Assembly: GCA_003241055.1 (NCBI GenBank)
Contig: QFOD01000001.1
Coordinates: forward strand, 248,001 to 312,000
Origin: Roseateles depolymerans
Lineage (GTDB): Bacteria; Pseudomonadota; Gammaproteobacteria; Burkholderiales; Burkholderiaceae_C
Direction of reading: 5' to 3'
Length of the DNA stretch: 64,000 nt
In this document: piece after piece, positions 34,378-42,917 of the stretch
Layout: each line of letters opens with the position of its first letter
Numbering within the stretch: position 1 is the stretch's first letter
Translations under genes and position numbers: made by a program
Notes under the pieces: model-generated
Seen by the model: the letters and a program-made list of their open reading frames with translations, nothing else
What the model was told of the DNA's origin: nothing
Database searches by the model: none

Positions 34378-35591
34378 CATTGCGAGACCTGGATGCGGTG
34401 GCGGATCAGCGGGTAGACCTGGCGCTGCCAGCGCCGGCCGCTGAACACACCGTAGTGGCCCACGTTCGGCTGGATGTAGTGGCTGCGCATGAAGAGCTTG
34501 AGGTTGGGTGCCAGGTCTTGCGCGGCGAGGGTCTGGCCGACCGAACAGATGTCGTCACGCTCGCCCTCGATGGTCAGCAGGGCCGTGCGCCGGATGGCGG
34601 CCGGGTTCACCCGGCGCCCCTTGAAGCGGAGTTCGCCGCGGGGCAGATCGAAGGTCTGGAAGACGCGCTCCACCGTTTCCAGATAGAAATCGGCCGAGAG
34701 GTCGGCCACGGCGAGGTATTCCTCGTAGAAGTTGCGGGTGGACTCGGCCTTCTCGTCGGCACCTTCGACGATGTGACGGTAGTAGTCCTTGAACGCGTTG
34801 CCGTGGCGGTCCTGGTTCATGCTCATGAAGGCGCCCAGCTGCACAAAGCCCGGATAGACGCGCCGACCCGCCCCGGCGTGCTGCCAGGGCACGTGGCTGA
34901 TGAGGTTCCGTCGAAACCACTCGATGGGCCGGCTGGTGGCCAGACGGTTCACCTCGGTGGGGCTGATGCGGCAGTCGATGGGTCCGGCCATCAGCGTCAG
35001 GCTGGCCGGCGTGGCGGGGTGGCCGTCTTCCGCCATCAGGGCGGTGGCGGCCAGCGCGCTGACGCAGGGTTGGCACACCGCCAGCAGATGGGCGCCGGGC
35101 CCGAGGGCGGCCAGGAAGTCCATCACGTGCTGGGTGTACTCGTCCAGCCCGAAACGCCCTGCGGACAGTGGCACGTCGCGGATGTTGTGCCAGTCGCTGA
35201 CATGCACATCGTGGTCCTGCAGCAACGTGCGGACCGTGTCGCGCAGCAGCGTGGCGAAGTGGCCCGACATGGGGGCGACGACCAGCACCTTGGCCTGCGT
35301 CGGCGCGCCGGGCTTGCGAAAACGCCGCAGCGTGGCGAATGGGGTCGTCATGACCGCCTCCTCGACGACGGGCCAGGTCTGGCCGTCGAGCTCGACGGAG
35401 GCGATGTCCCAATCCGGACGGGCATGCGTGACCTGTGCCAGATCCAGCAGCCGGCATGCAGCCATCAAGGGGCGGCTGGTGAACCAGGGGTGGTCCGACT
35501 CGCTGGCCTCCTGCTGCCAGGGCAGCGTCCAGCGCGTGGCGGCTCGCAGCGGCCAGAGCAGGTCGGCTTGGGCTTGGTAGGCGGGATACAT
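34377..35591 (-). CDS. phaZ: Intracellular polyhydroxyalkanoate depolymerase
   Basis: A 404-residue intracellular PHB/PHA depolymerase of the PhaZ1 (Ralstonia) type, mobilising storage polyester. The N-terminal MYPAYQAQADLLWPLR is characteristic, and the nucleophile is a cysteine in a lipase-box-like LLAVCQPCVSAL. C-terminal PNVGHYGVFSGRRWQ carries the catalytic histidine. There is no signal peptide. ATG 35591 matches the family start. Confidence 0.93.
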   Translation of the reverse strand: MYPAYQAQADLLWPLRAATRWTLPWQQEASESDHPWFTSRPLMAACRLLDLAQVTHARPDWDIASVELDGQTWPVVEEAVMTTPFATLRRFRKPGAPTQAKVLVVAPMSGHFATLLRDTVRTLLQDHDVHVSDWHNIRDVPLSAGRFGLDEYTQHVMDFLAALGPGAHLLAVCQPCVSALAATALMAEDGHPATPASLTLMAGPIDCRISPTEVNRLATSRPIEWFRRNLISHVPWQHAGAGRRVYPGFVQLGAFMSMNQDRHGNAFKDYYRHIVEGADEKAESTRNFYEEYLAVADLSADFYLETVERVFQTFDLPRGELRFKGRRVNPAAIRRTALLTIEGERDDICSVGQTLAAQDLAPNLKLFMRSHYIQPNVGHYGVFSGRRWQRQVYPLIRHRIQVSQ

Positions 35592-35706
35592 GCGATCTCC
35601 AGCGTGCCGTGACACCTGTTCGACGCAAGGAGCGCGCCAGCATGGCATGCCGCTTGCGTCGCCCGTAAGCCCGAATGATTGATTGCCCGATCCGTCCGGA
35701 GACACC

Positions 35707-36465
35707 ATGGCTGCTGCGATCACCCGCCCGCCCGTGAGCACCCCGCGCCGCCAGGCGCGCAAACCCGTGCCTGAGGCGACGCCTGCACCTGCGAAGCGGC
35801 GCAGGACGGCGCCGCATGCCACGCTCACCCTGAGCAGCAAGAACTATTCGTCCTGGTCGTTGCGCGGCTGGCTGCTGGCGCGCTTTGCCGGACTGGCGTT
35901 CGAGGAGGTCATGGTGTCCCCGGACGATGCCGACGCGCGCAAGGAATTGCTGCTGCTCGCGCCGTCCATCCTGGTGCCCTGCCTCCGGCTGGGGGAAACG
36001 ACGGCATGGAACACCCTGGCCATCGCCGAGACGCTGGCCGAGCTGTTTCCACGTGCGGCGCTCTGGCCCGCCGACCCGACGGCACGGGCCCATGCACGCT
36101 CCGTCTGCGGGGAGATGAACAGCGGCTTTGCCAATCTGCGCTCGGCACTGCCGATGAACCTCAAGGGGCATTTCCCCCGCCACAAGGTGTGGGCCGGCGC
36201 CAAGCCTGACATCGAGCGCATCGTCGAGATCTGGGTTGACTGCCTGACCCACTACGGCGGGCCTTTTCTGTTCGGCCGGCAGCGTGGTGCCGCCGATGCA
36301 ATGTTTGCGCCGGTGGCGACGCGCTTCCTGACCTACGACGTGGCGCTGCCAGACCCGTGCGCAGCCTATTGCCGGACCCTGCTGGCGATGCCCGAGATGC
36401 TGGAGTGGACGGCCGCAGCCCGCCTGGAGCCGGACGAGATCGAGCAGCTCGACATGGACTTCTGA
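35707..36465 (+). CDS. Glutathione S-transferase-like protein
   Basis: A 252-residue GST-family protein. The thioredoxin-like half begins at LTLSSKNYSSWSLRGWL, where the serine cluster corresponds to the glutathione-activating site, and ILVPCLRLGETTAWNTLAIAETLAELFP follows; an alpha-helical C-terminal half completes the fold. Before it lies a 37-residue basic, Pro/Ala-rich extension. Substrate unknown. Confidence 0.86.
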   Translation: MAAAITRPPVSTPRRQARKPVPEATPAPAKRRRTAPHATLTLSSKNYSSWSLRGWLLARFAGLAFEEVMVSPDDADARKELLLLAPSILVPCLRLGETTAWNTLAIAETLAELFPRAALWPADPTARAHARSVCGEMNSGFANLRSALPMNLKGHFPRHKVWAGAKPDIERIVEIWVDCLTHYGGPFLFGRQRGAADAMFAPVATRFLTYDVALPDPCAAYCRTLLAMPEMLEWTAAARLEPDEIEQLDMDF

Positions 36466-36499
36466 CTCTGCGCCGCCGTCAGGCGGCGTGTCGGCGGGT

Positions 36500-36940
36500 T
36501 CAACGCCAGGGCGTGGGCGAGGGCACCTCGCATGGCGGCGGCATGTCCACCGTGCCGAAGGCGGCGGGCGAGACGATCTCGAGGTACTCCATGTCCGGCG
36601 AATAGTCGAACAGGTAGTGCACGATGCCGGGCCGCTGATGGACGCAATCGCCCGCCTCGACCAGCGTGACCTGGTCGCCGTACATGAACTTGGCCCAGCC
36701 CTTGGTCATCAGGACGATCTGGAAGTCCGCCTCATGTCGGTGCCAGCCCGTGCCCTTTTCCGGGGCCATGTTCGCCTTCACCAGGTGCGCGATGACGCGG
36801 CCCTGGGTGGCCTCGGCGACGCCCAGGTCGCGATAGAGGAAGAAGTCGCGCAGTCCATCGCTGCGCCAGGGGGTGTCGCCGGGCTTCACATGCGAGAACT
36901 TCGTGCTCGACGTGCCGACGGGTTGCGACAGATCCGACAT
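36500..36940 (-). CDS. Cupin-domain protein
   Basis: A 146-residue single cupin. The beta-barrel motifs GTGWHRHEADFQIVLMTKGWAKF (His-x-His-x-Asp/Glu metal site) and GDCVHQRPGIVHYLFDYSPD are present. No ligand or reaction can be assigned. ATG 36940 is used; an upstream in-frame extension is not conserved-looking. Confidence 0.85.
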   Translation of the reverse strand: MSDLSQPVGTSSTKFSHVKPGDTPWRSDGLRDFFLYRDLGVAEATQGRVIAHLVKANMAPEKGTGWHRHEADFQIVLMTKGWAKFMYGDQVTLVEAGDCVHQRPGIVHYLFDYSPDMEYLEIVSPAAFGTVDMPPPCEVPSPTPWR

Positions 36941-37289
36941 GAGCAGGCCTCCGGAAGTGCTGAGGGACAGCGTTGAAGCATGCAAGCGGCGTTCCTGGGG
37001 GCGCAGAAAACTAGGGGCCTGCATGCCGCTTTGCCTCACTCGGGTGGCCGGATCCGGATGGGCGATGCGGTCACGCGGCGTCAGTGGGCTCAGGGTTGCC
37101 CCTGGGCTCGAAGGCGGCCCTGGTCGTCGGCATGGACAGGCGGCGCTTCAGCGCGATGGCGCATTGTTCGGGTGAGTGGTGCCCCCGCCCGGCCTGACGC
37201 GTTTGCATGCGCGCGGCCGGTGGCAGACCGCTCTGCTCCTGCTCGATGCTGTGGTGTTAGCAACAAACCGCGCGGAGATGACGGGAGCT
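36941..37289. other. Intergenic region before the cbb3 oxidase operon
   Basis: About 350 bases without a supportable gene between the cupin gene and the FNR box of ccoI. No repeats, RNA gene or terminator-like hairpin were recognised. Short open frames are Arg-rich and look like high-GC noise. Confidence 0.5.
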
Positions 37290-37303
37290 TTGACGCAGGT
37301 CAT
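37290..37303 (+). promoter_or_regulatory. FNR box of the ccoI-cco operon
   Basis: TTGAC-GCAG-GTCAT is a near-perfect FNR-type palindrome. It is centred at 37296.5, exactly 41.5 bases before the GTG of ccoI at 37338. A good -10 (TAAATT, 37326-37331) ends six bases before that GTG, so class II FNR activation would place the transcript start at the start codon itself. It is probably the switch that turns on the high-affinity oxidase under oxygen limitation. Confidence 0.78.
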
Positions 37304-37337
37304 TGGCTTCCTCGGTCATGCCCCGTAAATTAGCTGG

Positions 37338-39545
37338 GTGACTTCCCCCACCGCAGGCTTGCGCAGGGCTGATGAACTCCAGCTGCTGACGCCGTTCACG
37401 ACCTGGCCTGACGGTCCAGCCGGCGTGGCTGTTTCGCAGTTTCAGGTGGCGGGCATGCACTGCGCCGCCTGTGCCGGACTGGTGGAGCAAGCCCTGACCC
37501 GGCTCGACGGTGTGCGCAGTGCAGCCGTGAACGCGGCCAGCGCCCGTCTGGCGTTGCGCTGGGATCCGTCCCGCCTGAGTCTTGATGACCTGTCGCATGC
37601 CGTCGAGCGTGCCGGCTACCAGGTCACGCCGGACGTGGCGGCGCCCGCCCGGGCGCTGCGCCAGCGCGAGCGCCGCAGCGCCTTGTGGCGTCTGTTCGTG
37701 GCCGGCTTCCTGATGATGCAGGTGATGATGCTGGTGACGCCGTCCTATGTTGCGGCGCCAGGAGACCTGGCCCCCGATCTGGAGCGCCTGCTGCGCTGGG
37801 GCTGCTGGGTGCTCACGCTGCCGGTGCTCGCGTTTTCCGCCGGGCCGTTCTTCTCGGGCGCCTGGCGGCAGCTGAAGGCGCGTCGTCTCGGGATGGATGT
37901 GCCGGTTGCGGTCGGCATCGCCGTGACCTTCCTCGCCAGCAGCGGCGCTCTGTTCGACCCCAACGGCCCGTTCGGCCATGAGGTCTATTTCGATTCGCTG
38001 ACCATGTTCATCGCGCTGCTGCTGCTGGCGCGCTGGTTCGAGCTGGGCGCAAGGCACCGTGCGGCGGATGCGCTGGAGGCGGTGGCGGATGCGCTGCCCA
38101 ATACGGCGGAGCGTCTGCTTGAAGGTGGTCGCAGCGAGCGGGTGGAACTCGCGCAGCTGCGGCTGGGCGATAGGCTGCGTGTTGTGGCCGGCGAGGCCTT
38201 TGCCGCCGACGGCATGGTGGAGTCTGGCGAAGCCTGGGTCAACGAGGCGCTGCTGACCGGCGAATCGGCGCCGGTGCGCAAGCGTGCGGGCGACCGGGTG
38301 GTGGCTGGCAGCCTCAATATCGAAGGGCCGCTGGTCATCGGGGTGGAGCGCCTGGGGGCGGACACCACGGCGCAGGGCATCGTCCGCCTGATGCAGCAGG
38401 CGCAAAGCCAGCGGCCTGCGGCGTATGGCGTGCTGGACCGCGTGGCCGTGTGGTTCACGGCGGCCGTGCTGCTGCTGGCGCTGGGCGCCGCGCTGGCCTG
38501 GTGGTGGGTGGCGCCGGACCGCGCGGTAGCCGTGGCGGTGGCGGTGTTGATCGTGACCTGCCCCTGCGCGCTCACGCTGGCCGCGCCGGCGGCGTGGACG
38601 GCAGCCAGCGGCGCGCTGGCCCGGCGTGGCCTGCTGCTGGCGGATCTGGGTGCACTGGAGCGGCTGTGCGGGATCGACACCGTGGTGTTCGACAAGACCG
38701 GCACGCTCAGTGAGGATCGTCTGGCCCTGCAGCGCCATTGGGCCAGCGACGGGGTGGATGCCGATGCGTTGCTGGCGCGAGCGCGCAGCCTGGCGGCACT
38801 GTCGCGCCACCCGCAGGCCCGGGCCCTGGCCGAGGGGCAGGCCGGCGATGCGGGCGACTGGCAAGAAGTGCGCGAGCTGCCGGGCCGAGGCGTCGAGGCG
38901 CGTGACGCCGCCGGATGCCTGTGGCGCCTGGGGGCTCCGGCCTGGGTCAGCGATGCCCCGGCGGCGGAGGCTCGTCTGGCCTTTGGCTGCGAGGGTCAGG
39001 TGTTGTGGATGACGATGTCCGAGGTACTGCGTGCCGATGCCGCGGAAGCCGTGGCGGCGCTGAAAGCCCAGGGCCTGAGCGTGCGGCTGCTGTCGGGTGA
39101 CCAGCCGGCGGCCGTGCAACGGCTGGCCGAGCCGCTGGGGCTGGACGGTTGGCAGGCCGGGGCCGACCCCGCGGCCAAGCTGGCGGCCGTGCGCGAACTG
39201 CAGGCCCAGGGCGCGCGGGTGCTGATGGTGGGCGACGGCATCAACGATGCACCGGTGCTGGCGGCTGCCGACGTGCGCGTGGTGATGGGGCAGGGCGCGG
39301 CGCTGGCCCGTTCCACCGCGGATGCGCTGCTGATCTCCAACCGGCTGAGCACCCTGGTGTTTGCCCTGACGTTGGCGCGGCGCACGCAGCGGGTGCTGAG
39401 GCAAAACCTGGCCTGGTCGGCCCTCTACAACTTCGCCTGTGTACCGCTGGCGCTGGCGGGCCTGCTGCCGCCACTGGCCGCCGGCATCGGCATGGCGACC
39501 AGTTCGCTGGTGGTGGTGCTGAACGCGCAGCGGCTGCAGCGCTGA
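37338..39545 (+). CDS. ccoI: Copper-translocating P-type ATPase for cbb3 oxidase assembly
   Basis: A 735-residue P1B ATPase of the CcoI/FixI type supplying copper for the cbb3 oxidase. An N-terminal heavy-metal domain has GMHCAAC (residues 39-45); the membrane CPC motif is at about 408-410, phosphorylation DKTGT at 452, and the hinge GDGIND near 633. The GTG start at 37338 has no Shine-Dalgarno, and promoter geometry predicts a leaderless message. First gene of ccoI-S-N-O-Q-P-G and two small genes. Confidence 0.94.
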   Translation: MTSPTAGLRRADELQLLTPFTTWPDGPAGVAVSQFQVAGMHCAACAGLVEQALTRLDGVRSAAVNAASARLALRWDPSRLSLDDLSHAVERAGYQVTPDVAAPARALRQRERRSALWRLFVAGFLMMQVMMLVTPSYVAAPGDLAPDLERLLRWGCWVLTLPVLAFSAGPFFSGAWRQLKARRLGMDVPVAVGIAVTFLASSGALFDPNGPFGHEVYFDSLTMFIALLLLARWFELGARHRAADALEAVADALPNTAERLLEGGRSERVELAQLRLGDRLRVVAGEAFAADGMVESGEAWVNEALLTGESAPVRKRAGDRVVAGSLNIEGPLVIGVERLGADTTAQGIVRLMQQAQSQRPAAYGVLDRVAVWFTAAVLLLALGAALAWWWVAPDRAVAVAVAVLIVTCPCALTLAAPAAWTAASGALARRGLLLADLGALERLCGIDTVVFDKTGTLSEDRLALQRHWASDGVDADALLARARSLAALSRHPQARALAEGQAGDAGDWQEVRELPGRGVEARDAAGCLWRLGAPAWVSDAPAAEARLAFGCEGQVLWMTMSEVLRADAAEAVAALKAQGLSVRLLSGDQPAAVQRLAEPLGLDGWQAGADPAAKLAAVRELQAQGARVLMVGDGINDAPVLAAADVRVVMGQGAALARSTADALLISNRLSTLVFALTLARRTQRVLRQNLAWSALYNFACVPLALAGLLPPLAAGIGMATSSLVVVLNAQRLQR

Positions 39546-39549
39546 ACCC

Positions 39550-39735
39550 ATGGACATCCTGTACCTGTTGATTCCCTTTTCGGTCGTGCTGGTGCTGCTC
39601 ATCGTGGCGGTGTTCGGCTGGGCCGTGCACTCCGGCCAGCTGGATGACCTGGACCAGGAGGGCGAGCGCATCCTGCTTGATGAGGATCAAGGCCGTCGGG
39701 GCGCCCCCGGCGAACAATCATTCACAAATCACTGA
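39550..39735 (+). CDS. ccoS: CcoS, cbb3 oxidase assembly protein
   Basis: A 61-residue single-helix membrane protein (LYLLIPFSVVLVLLIVAVFGWAV) with the family's GQLDDLDQEGERILLDED tail. CcoS is needed for heme/copper cofactor insertion into CcoN. It lies 4 bases after ccoI and 10 bases before ccoN. Confidence 0.95.
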   Translation: MDILYLLIPFSVVLVLLIVAVFGWAVHSGQLDDLDQEGERILLDEDQGRRGAPGEQSFTNH

Positions 39736-39745
39736 AGGAGCCACG

Positions 39746-41191
39746 ATGGCAAACGTGAGGGCCCCCGATAGCAGCGGGGATGTCTATGAGGATGGGCCGG
39801 TACGCGCGTTTGCGCTGGCCGCCGTCCTGTGGGGGGTGGTGGGCATGCTGGTGGGGGTGATCATCGCCGCCCAGCTGGCGTGGCCGGATCTCAATCTCGG
39901 AATTCCCTGGCTCAGCTATGGCCGCCTTCGACCACTGCATACCAATGCGGTGATCTTTGCGTTCGGCGGCTGCACGCTGTTCGCGACGTCCTATCACGTC
40001 GTTCAACGTACGGGTCAGGCCAGGCTGTTCCTTCCCAAGCTGGCGTGGTTCACGTTCTGGGGCTGGCAACTCGTCATCCTGCTGGCCGCGATCACGCTGC
40101 CGCTGGGCTACACGACGGGCAAGGAATACGCCGAACTCGAATGGCCGATCGACCTGCTGATCGCCGTGGTCTGGGTTTCGTACGCCATCGTGTTCTTCGG
40201 CACGGTCGGCAAGCGCAAGATCAGCCACATCTACGTGGCGAACTGGTTCTTCGGCGCCTTCATCATCGCGGTCGCGCTGCTGCACATCGTGAACAGCGCC
40301 GAGATCCCGGTGTCGATGTGGAAGAGCTACTCGGCCTATGCCGGCGTGCAGGACGCGATGGTGCAGTGGTGGTATGGCCACAATGCCGTGGGCTTCTTCC
40401 TGACTGCAGGCTTCCTGGGGATGATGTACTACTACATCCCCAAGCAGGCTGGCCGTCCGGTCTACAGCTATCGCCTCTCCATCGTCCACTTCTGGGCGCT
40501 GATCTTCACCTACATGTGGGCGGGTCCGCACCACCTGCACTACACCGCGCTGCCCGACTGGGCGCAGAGCGTCGGCATGGTGTTCTCGCTGGTGCTGCTG
40601 GCGCCGAGCTGGGGCGGCATGATCAACGGCATCATGACTCTGTCGGGTGCCTGGAACAAGCTGCGTGACGACCCCATCCTGAAGTTCCTCATCGTGTCGC
40701 TGTCGTTCTACGGCATGTCGACCTTCGAGGGCCCGATGATGTCCATCAAGACCGTGAATGCGCTGTCGCACTACACGGACTGGACGGTGGGCCACGTTCA
40801 CAGCGGCGCGCTGGGCTGGGTGGGCCTGATCTCCATGGGCGCGCTCTACCACCTGATCCCGCGCATGTTCGGCCGCACGGAGATGTACTCCAAGCGCGCC
40901 ATCGAGCTGCACTTCTGGATCGCCACGCTGGGCATCGTGCTCTACATCGCCGCGATGTGGATCGCCGGTGTGATGCAGGGCCTGATGTGGCGTGCGGTCA
41001 ACCCGGATGGCACGCTGGTCTACAACTTCGTCGAGAGCGTGAAGGCAACCTGGCCGTTCTACGTGATCCGTCTGGCCGGCGGCCTGCTGTACCTCAGCGG
41101 CATGCTGGTGATGGCCTGGAACGTCATCAAGACCGTGAAGGTCGGTCGCGCCGAACAAGTGCGCATCCCGGCTGTGATGGCCCACGCCTGA
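39746..41191 (+). CDS. ccoN: cbb3-type cytochrome c oxidase subunit I
   Basis: A 481-residue heme-copper oxidase catalytic subunit with about 12 helices. Histidines for heme b and the heme b3-CuB centre are visible in LRPLHTNAVIF, WWYGHNAVGFFL, AGPHHLHYTALPDW and VGHVHSGALGWVG. ATG 39746 has GAAGGAG upstream and follows ccoS directly. It reduces oxygen to water at very low oxygen tension and pumps protons. Confidence 0.97.
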   Translation: MANVRAPDSSGDVYEDGPVRAFALAAVLWGVVGMLVGVIIAAQLAWPDLNLGIPWLSYGRLRPLHTNAVIFAFGGCTLFATSYHVVQRTGQARLFLPKLAWFTFWGWQLVILLAAITLPLGYTTGKEYAELEWPIDLLIAVVWVSYAIVFFGTVGKRKISHIYVANWFFGAFIIAVALLHIVNSAEIPVSMWKSYSAYAGVQDAMVQWWYGHNAVGFFLTAGFLGMMYYYIPKQAGRPVYSYRLSIVHFWALIFTYMWAGPHHLHYTALPDWAQSVGMVFSLVLLAPSWGGMINGIMTLSGAWNKLRDDPILKFLIVSLSFYGMSTFEGPMMSIKTVNALSHYTDWTVGHVHSGALGWVGLISMGALYHLIPRMFGRTEMYSKRAIELHFWIATLGIVLYIAAMWIAGVMQGLMWRAVNPDGTLVYNFVESVKATWPFYVIRLAGGLLYLSGMLVMAWNVIKTVKVGRAEQVRIPAVMAHA

Positions 41192-41201
41192 AGGAATGAC
41201 G

Positions 41202-41837
41202 ATGGCATCGAATACACAGAAGGTCTCGGGCCACCAACGCATCGAGACCAGCAATTTCCTGATGATCGTGCTGGTGCTGCTGACCGTGGTGGTCGGCGGC
41301 CTGGTGGAGATCGTGCCGCTGTTCTTCCAGCGCTCGACGACCCAGCCGGCTCCGGGCCTCAAGCCCTACACCGCGCTGCAGCTGGCCGGCCGTGACATCT
41401 ATCTGCGCGAGGGCTGCTACAACTGCCACTCGCAGATGATCCGGCCGCTGGTGGGCGAGACGCTGCGCTATGGCCACTACTCCACCGCGGGTGAGTTCGT
41501 CTACGACCATCCGTTCCAGTGGGGCAGCAAGCGCACCGGGCCTGACCTGGCGCGTGTGGGTGGCAAGTACAGCGACGAATGGCATCGCATCCACCTGAAC
41601 AACCCGCGCGACGTGGTGCCGGAGTCCAACATGCCGGCCTACTCGTGGCTGGCGGGCAACCCGGTCGACGCGGCCGGCTTGCCGGCCCGTCTCTCGGCGA
41701 TGCGCACGCTGGGCGTGCCCTACACGCAGGCCGAGATCGATGAATCGGCCAAGGCGGTGGAGGGCAAGACCGAGCTGGACGCCGTGGTGGCCTACCTGCA
41801 GGTGCTGGGCACCGCTGGCAAGGCGCAGAACCCCTAA
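41202..41837 (+). CDS. ccoO: cbb3-type oxidase mono-heme subunit II
   Basis: A 211-residue membrane-anchored cytochrome c with an N-terminal helix and one heme motif, CYNCH at about residue 72, followed by SQMIRPLVGETLRYG. Met ligand region is in ESNMPAYSWL. ATG 41202 is preferred over 41196 because AAGGA ends at 41195, giving proper spacing only to the later start. Confidence 0.95.
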   Translation: MASNTQKVSGHQRIETSNFLMIVLVLLTVVVGGLVEIVPLFFQRSTTQPAPGLKPYTALQLAGRDIYLREGCYNCHSQMIRPLVGETLRYGHYSTAGEFVYDHPFQWGSKRTGPDLARVGGKYSDEWHRIHLNNPRDVVPESNMPAYSWLAGNPVDAAGLPARLSAMRTLGVPYTQAEIDESAKAVEGKTELDAVVAYLQVLGTAGKAQNP

Positions 41838-41846
41838 GGAGGCCCT

Positions 41847-41990
41847 ATGGGCATCAATGAACTTCGGGTGGCCGTGACCCTGGTGTCGCTGGCCGTCTTC
41901 ATCGGCATCGTCGTGTGGGCCTGGTCGGCTCGTCGGCGTGAGCGTTTCGAAGCGGCCGCCCAATTGCCTTTCGAGGGAGAGGACGCATGA
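41847..41990 (+). CDS. ccoQ: CcoQ (FixQ) small subunit
   Basis: A 47-residue protein with one membrane helix (VAVTLVSLAVFIGIVVWAW) followed by a basic segment (SARRRERFEAAAQ), the normal form of CcoQ. TAAGGAGG ends 5 bases before its ATG. Its stop overlaps the ccoP start (ATGA). CcoQ stabilises the oxidase complex. Confidence 0.93.
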   Translation: MGINELRVAVTLVSLAVFIGIVVWAWSARRRERFEAAAQLPFEGEDA

Positions 41991-42901
41991 GCGATTTCTT
42001 CAACAACGGCTGGTCGATCTTTGTCGCCGCCGTCACCGTGATCGGTCTGCTGGCCTGCCTGGTGCTGCTCGTGATCGCGAGCCGCCGCCAGGTCATGGCT
42101 GCCGACAACACGACGGGCCACGTCTGGGACGAGGACCTGCGTGAGATGAACAACCCGCTGCCGCGCTGGTGGATGGGCCTGTTCGTGCTGACCGTGCTGT
42201 TTGCCGGCGCTTACCTGGCGCTGTATCCCGGCCTCGGCAGCAATGCCGGCAAGCTGGGCTGGACCAGCCTGGAGGAGCACGCCGCAGACGTGGCCAAGGC
42301 TCGCGAGAGCATGACGCCGGTCTACGCCAGCTTCGCCAACCTGACGCCGGAGCAACTGGCCAAGGATCCCAAGGCGCATGGCATCGGCGAGCGTCTGTTC
42401 GCGAACAACTGCGCGGTTTGCCATGGTGCGGATGCCCGTGGCTCCAAGGGCTTCCCCAACCTGACCGACAACGACTGGCTCTGGGGCGGCAGCTTCGACA
42501 CCATCGTGCAGACCATCACCGATGGCCGAGAGGGCAACATGCCCGTGATGGCGCCGGCCGTGGGCACCAGCGATGACGTGCGCAACGTGGCGAACTACGT
42601 GCTGTCGCTGTCCGGCAGCCCGCACAACTCGCTGGCCGCACAGCTGGGCAAGGCCAAGTTCGTGGTCTGCGCTGCCTGCCACGGCCCGGACGGCAAGGGC
42701 AACCAGGCGCTGGGCGCGCCCAACCTGACCGACAAGATCTGGCTGCATGGCTGGGGCGAGGACGCCGTGATGGCCATGGTCAACAACGGCAAGCACAATG
42801 TGATGCCGGCTCACAAGGAGCGCCTGACACCGGAACAGATCCGTGTGCTGGCCTCTTACGTCTGGAGCCTGTCGCAGCCCACCGTGACCGCTGCCAAGTG
42901 A
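41987..42901 (+). CDS. ccoP: cbb3-type oxidase di-heme subunit III
   Basis: A 304-residue subunit with two N-terminal helices (about 8-30 and 60-78, with the family motif WDEDLREMNNPLPRWW between them) and two cytochrome c domains with CAVCH at about 142 and CAACH at about 228. It passes electrons from soluble cytochrome c to CcoO. Confidence 0.96.
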   Translation: MSDFFNNGWSIFVAAVTVIGLLACLVLLVIASRRQVMAADNTTGHVWDEDLREMNNPLPRWWMGLFVLTVLFAGAYLALYPGLGSNAGKLGWTSLEEHAADVAKARESMTPVYASFANLTPEQLAKDPKAHGIGERLFANNCAVCHGADARGSKGFPNLTDNDWLWGGSFDTIVQTITDGREGNMPVMAPAVGTSDDVRNVANYVLSLSGSPHNSLAAQLGKAKFVVCAACHGPDGKGNQALGAPNLTDKIWLHGWGEDAVMAMVNNGKHNVMPAHKERLTPEQIRVLASYVWSLSQPTVTAAK

Positions 42902-42917
42902 TCGGATCGGACCAGCC

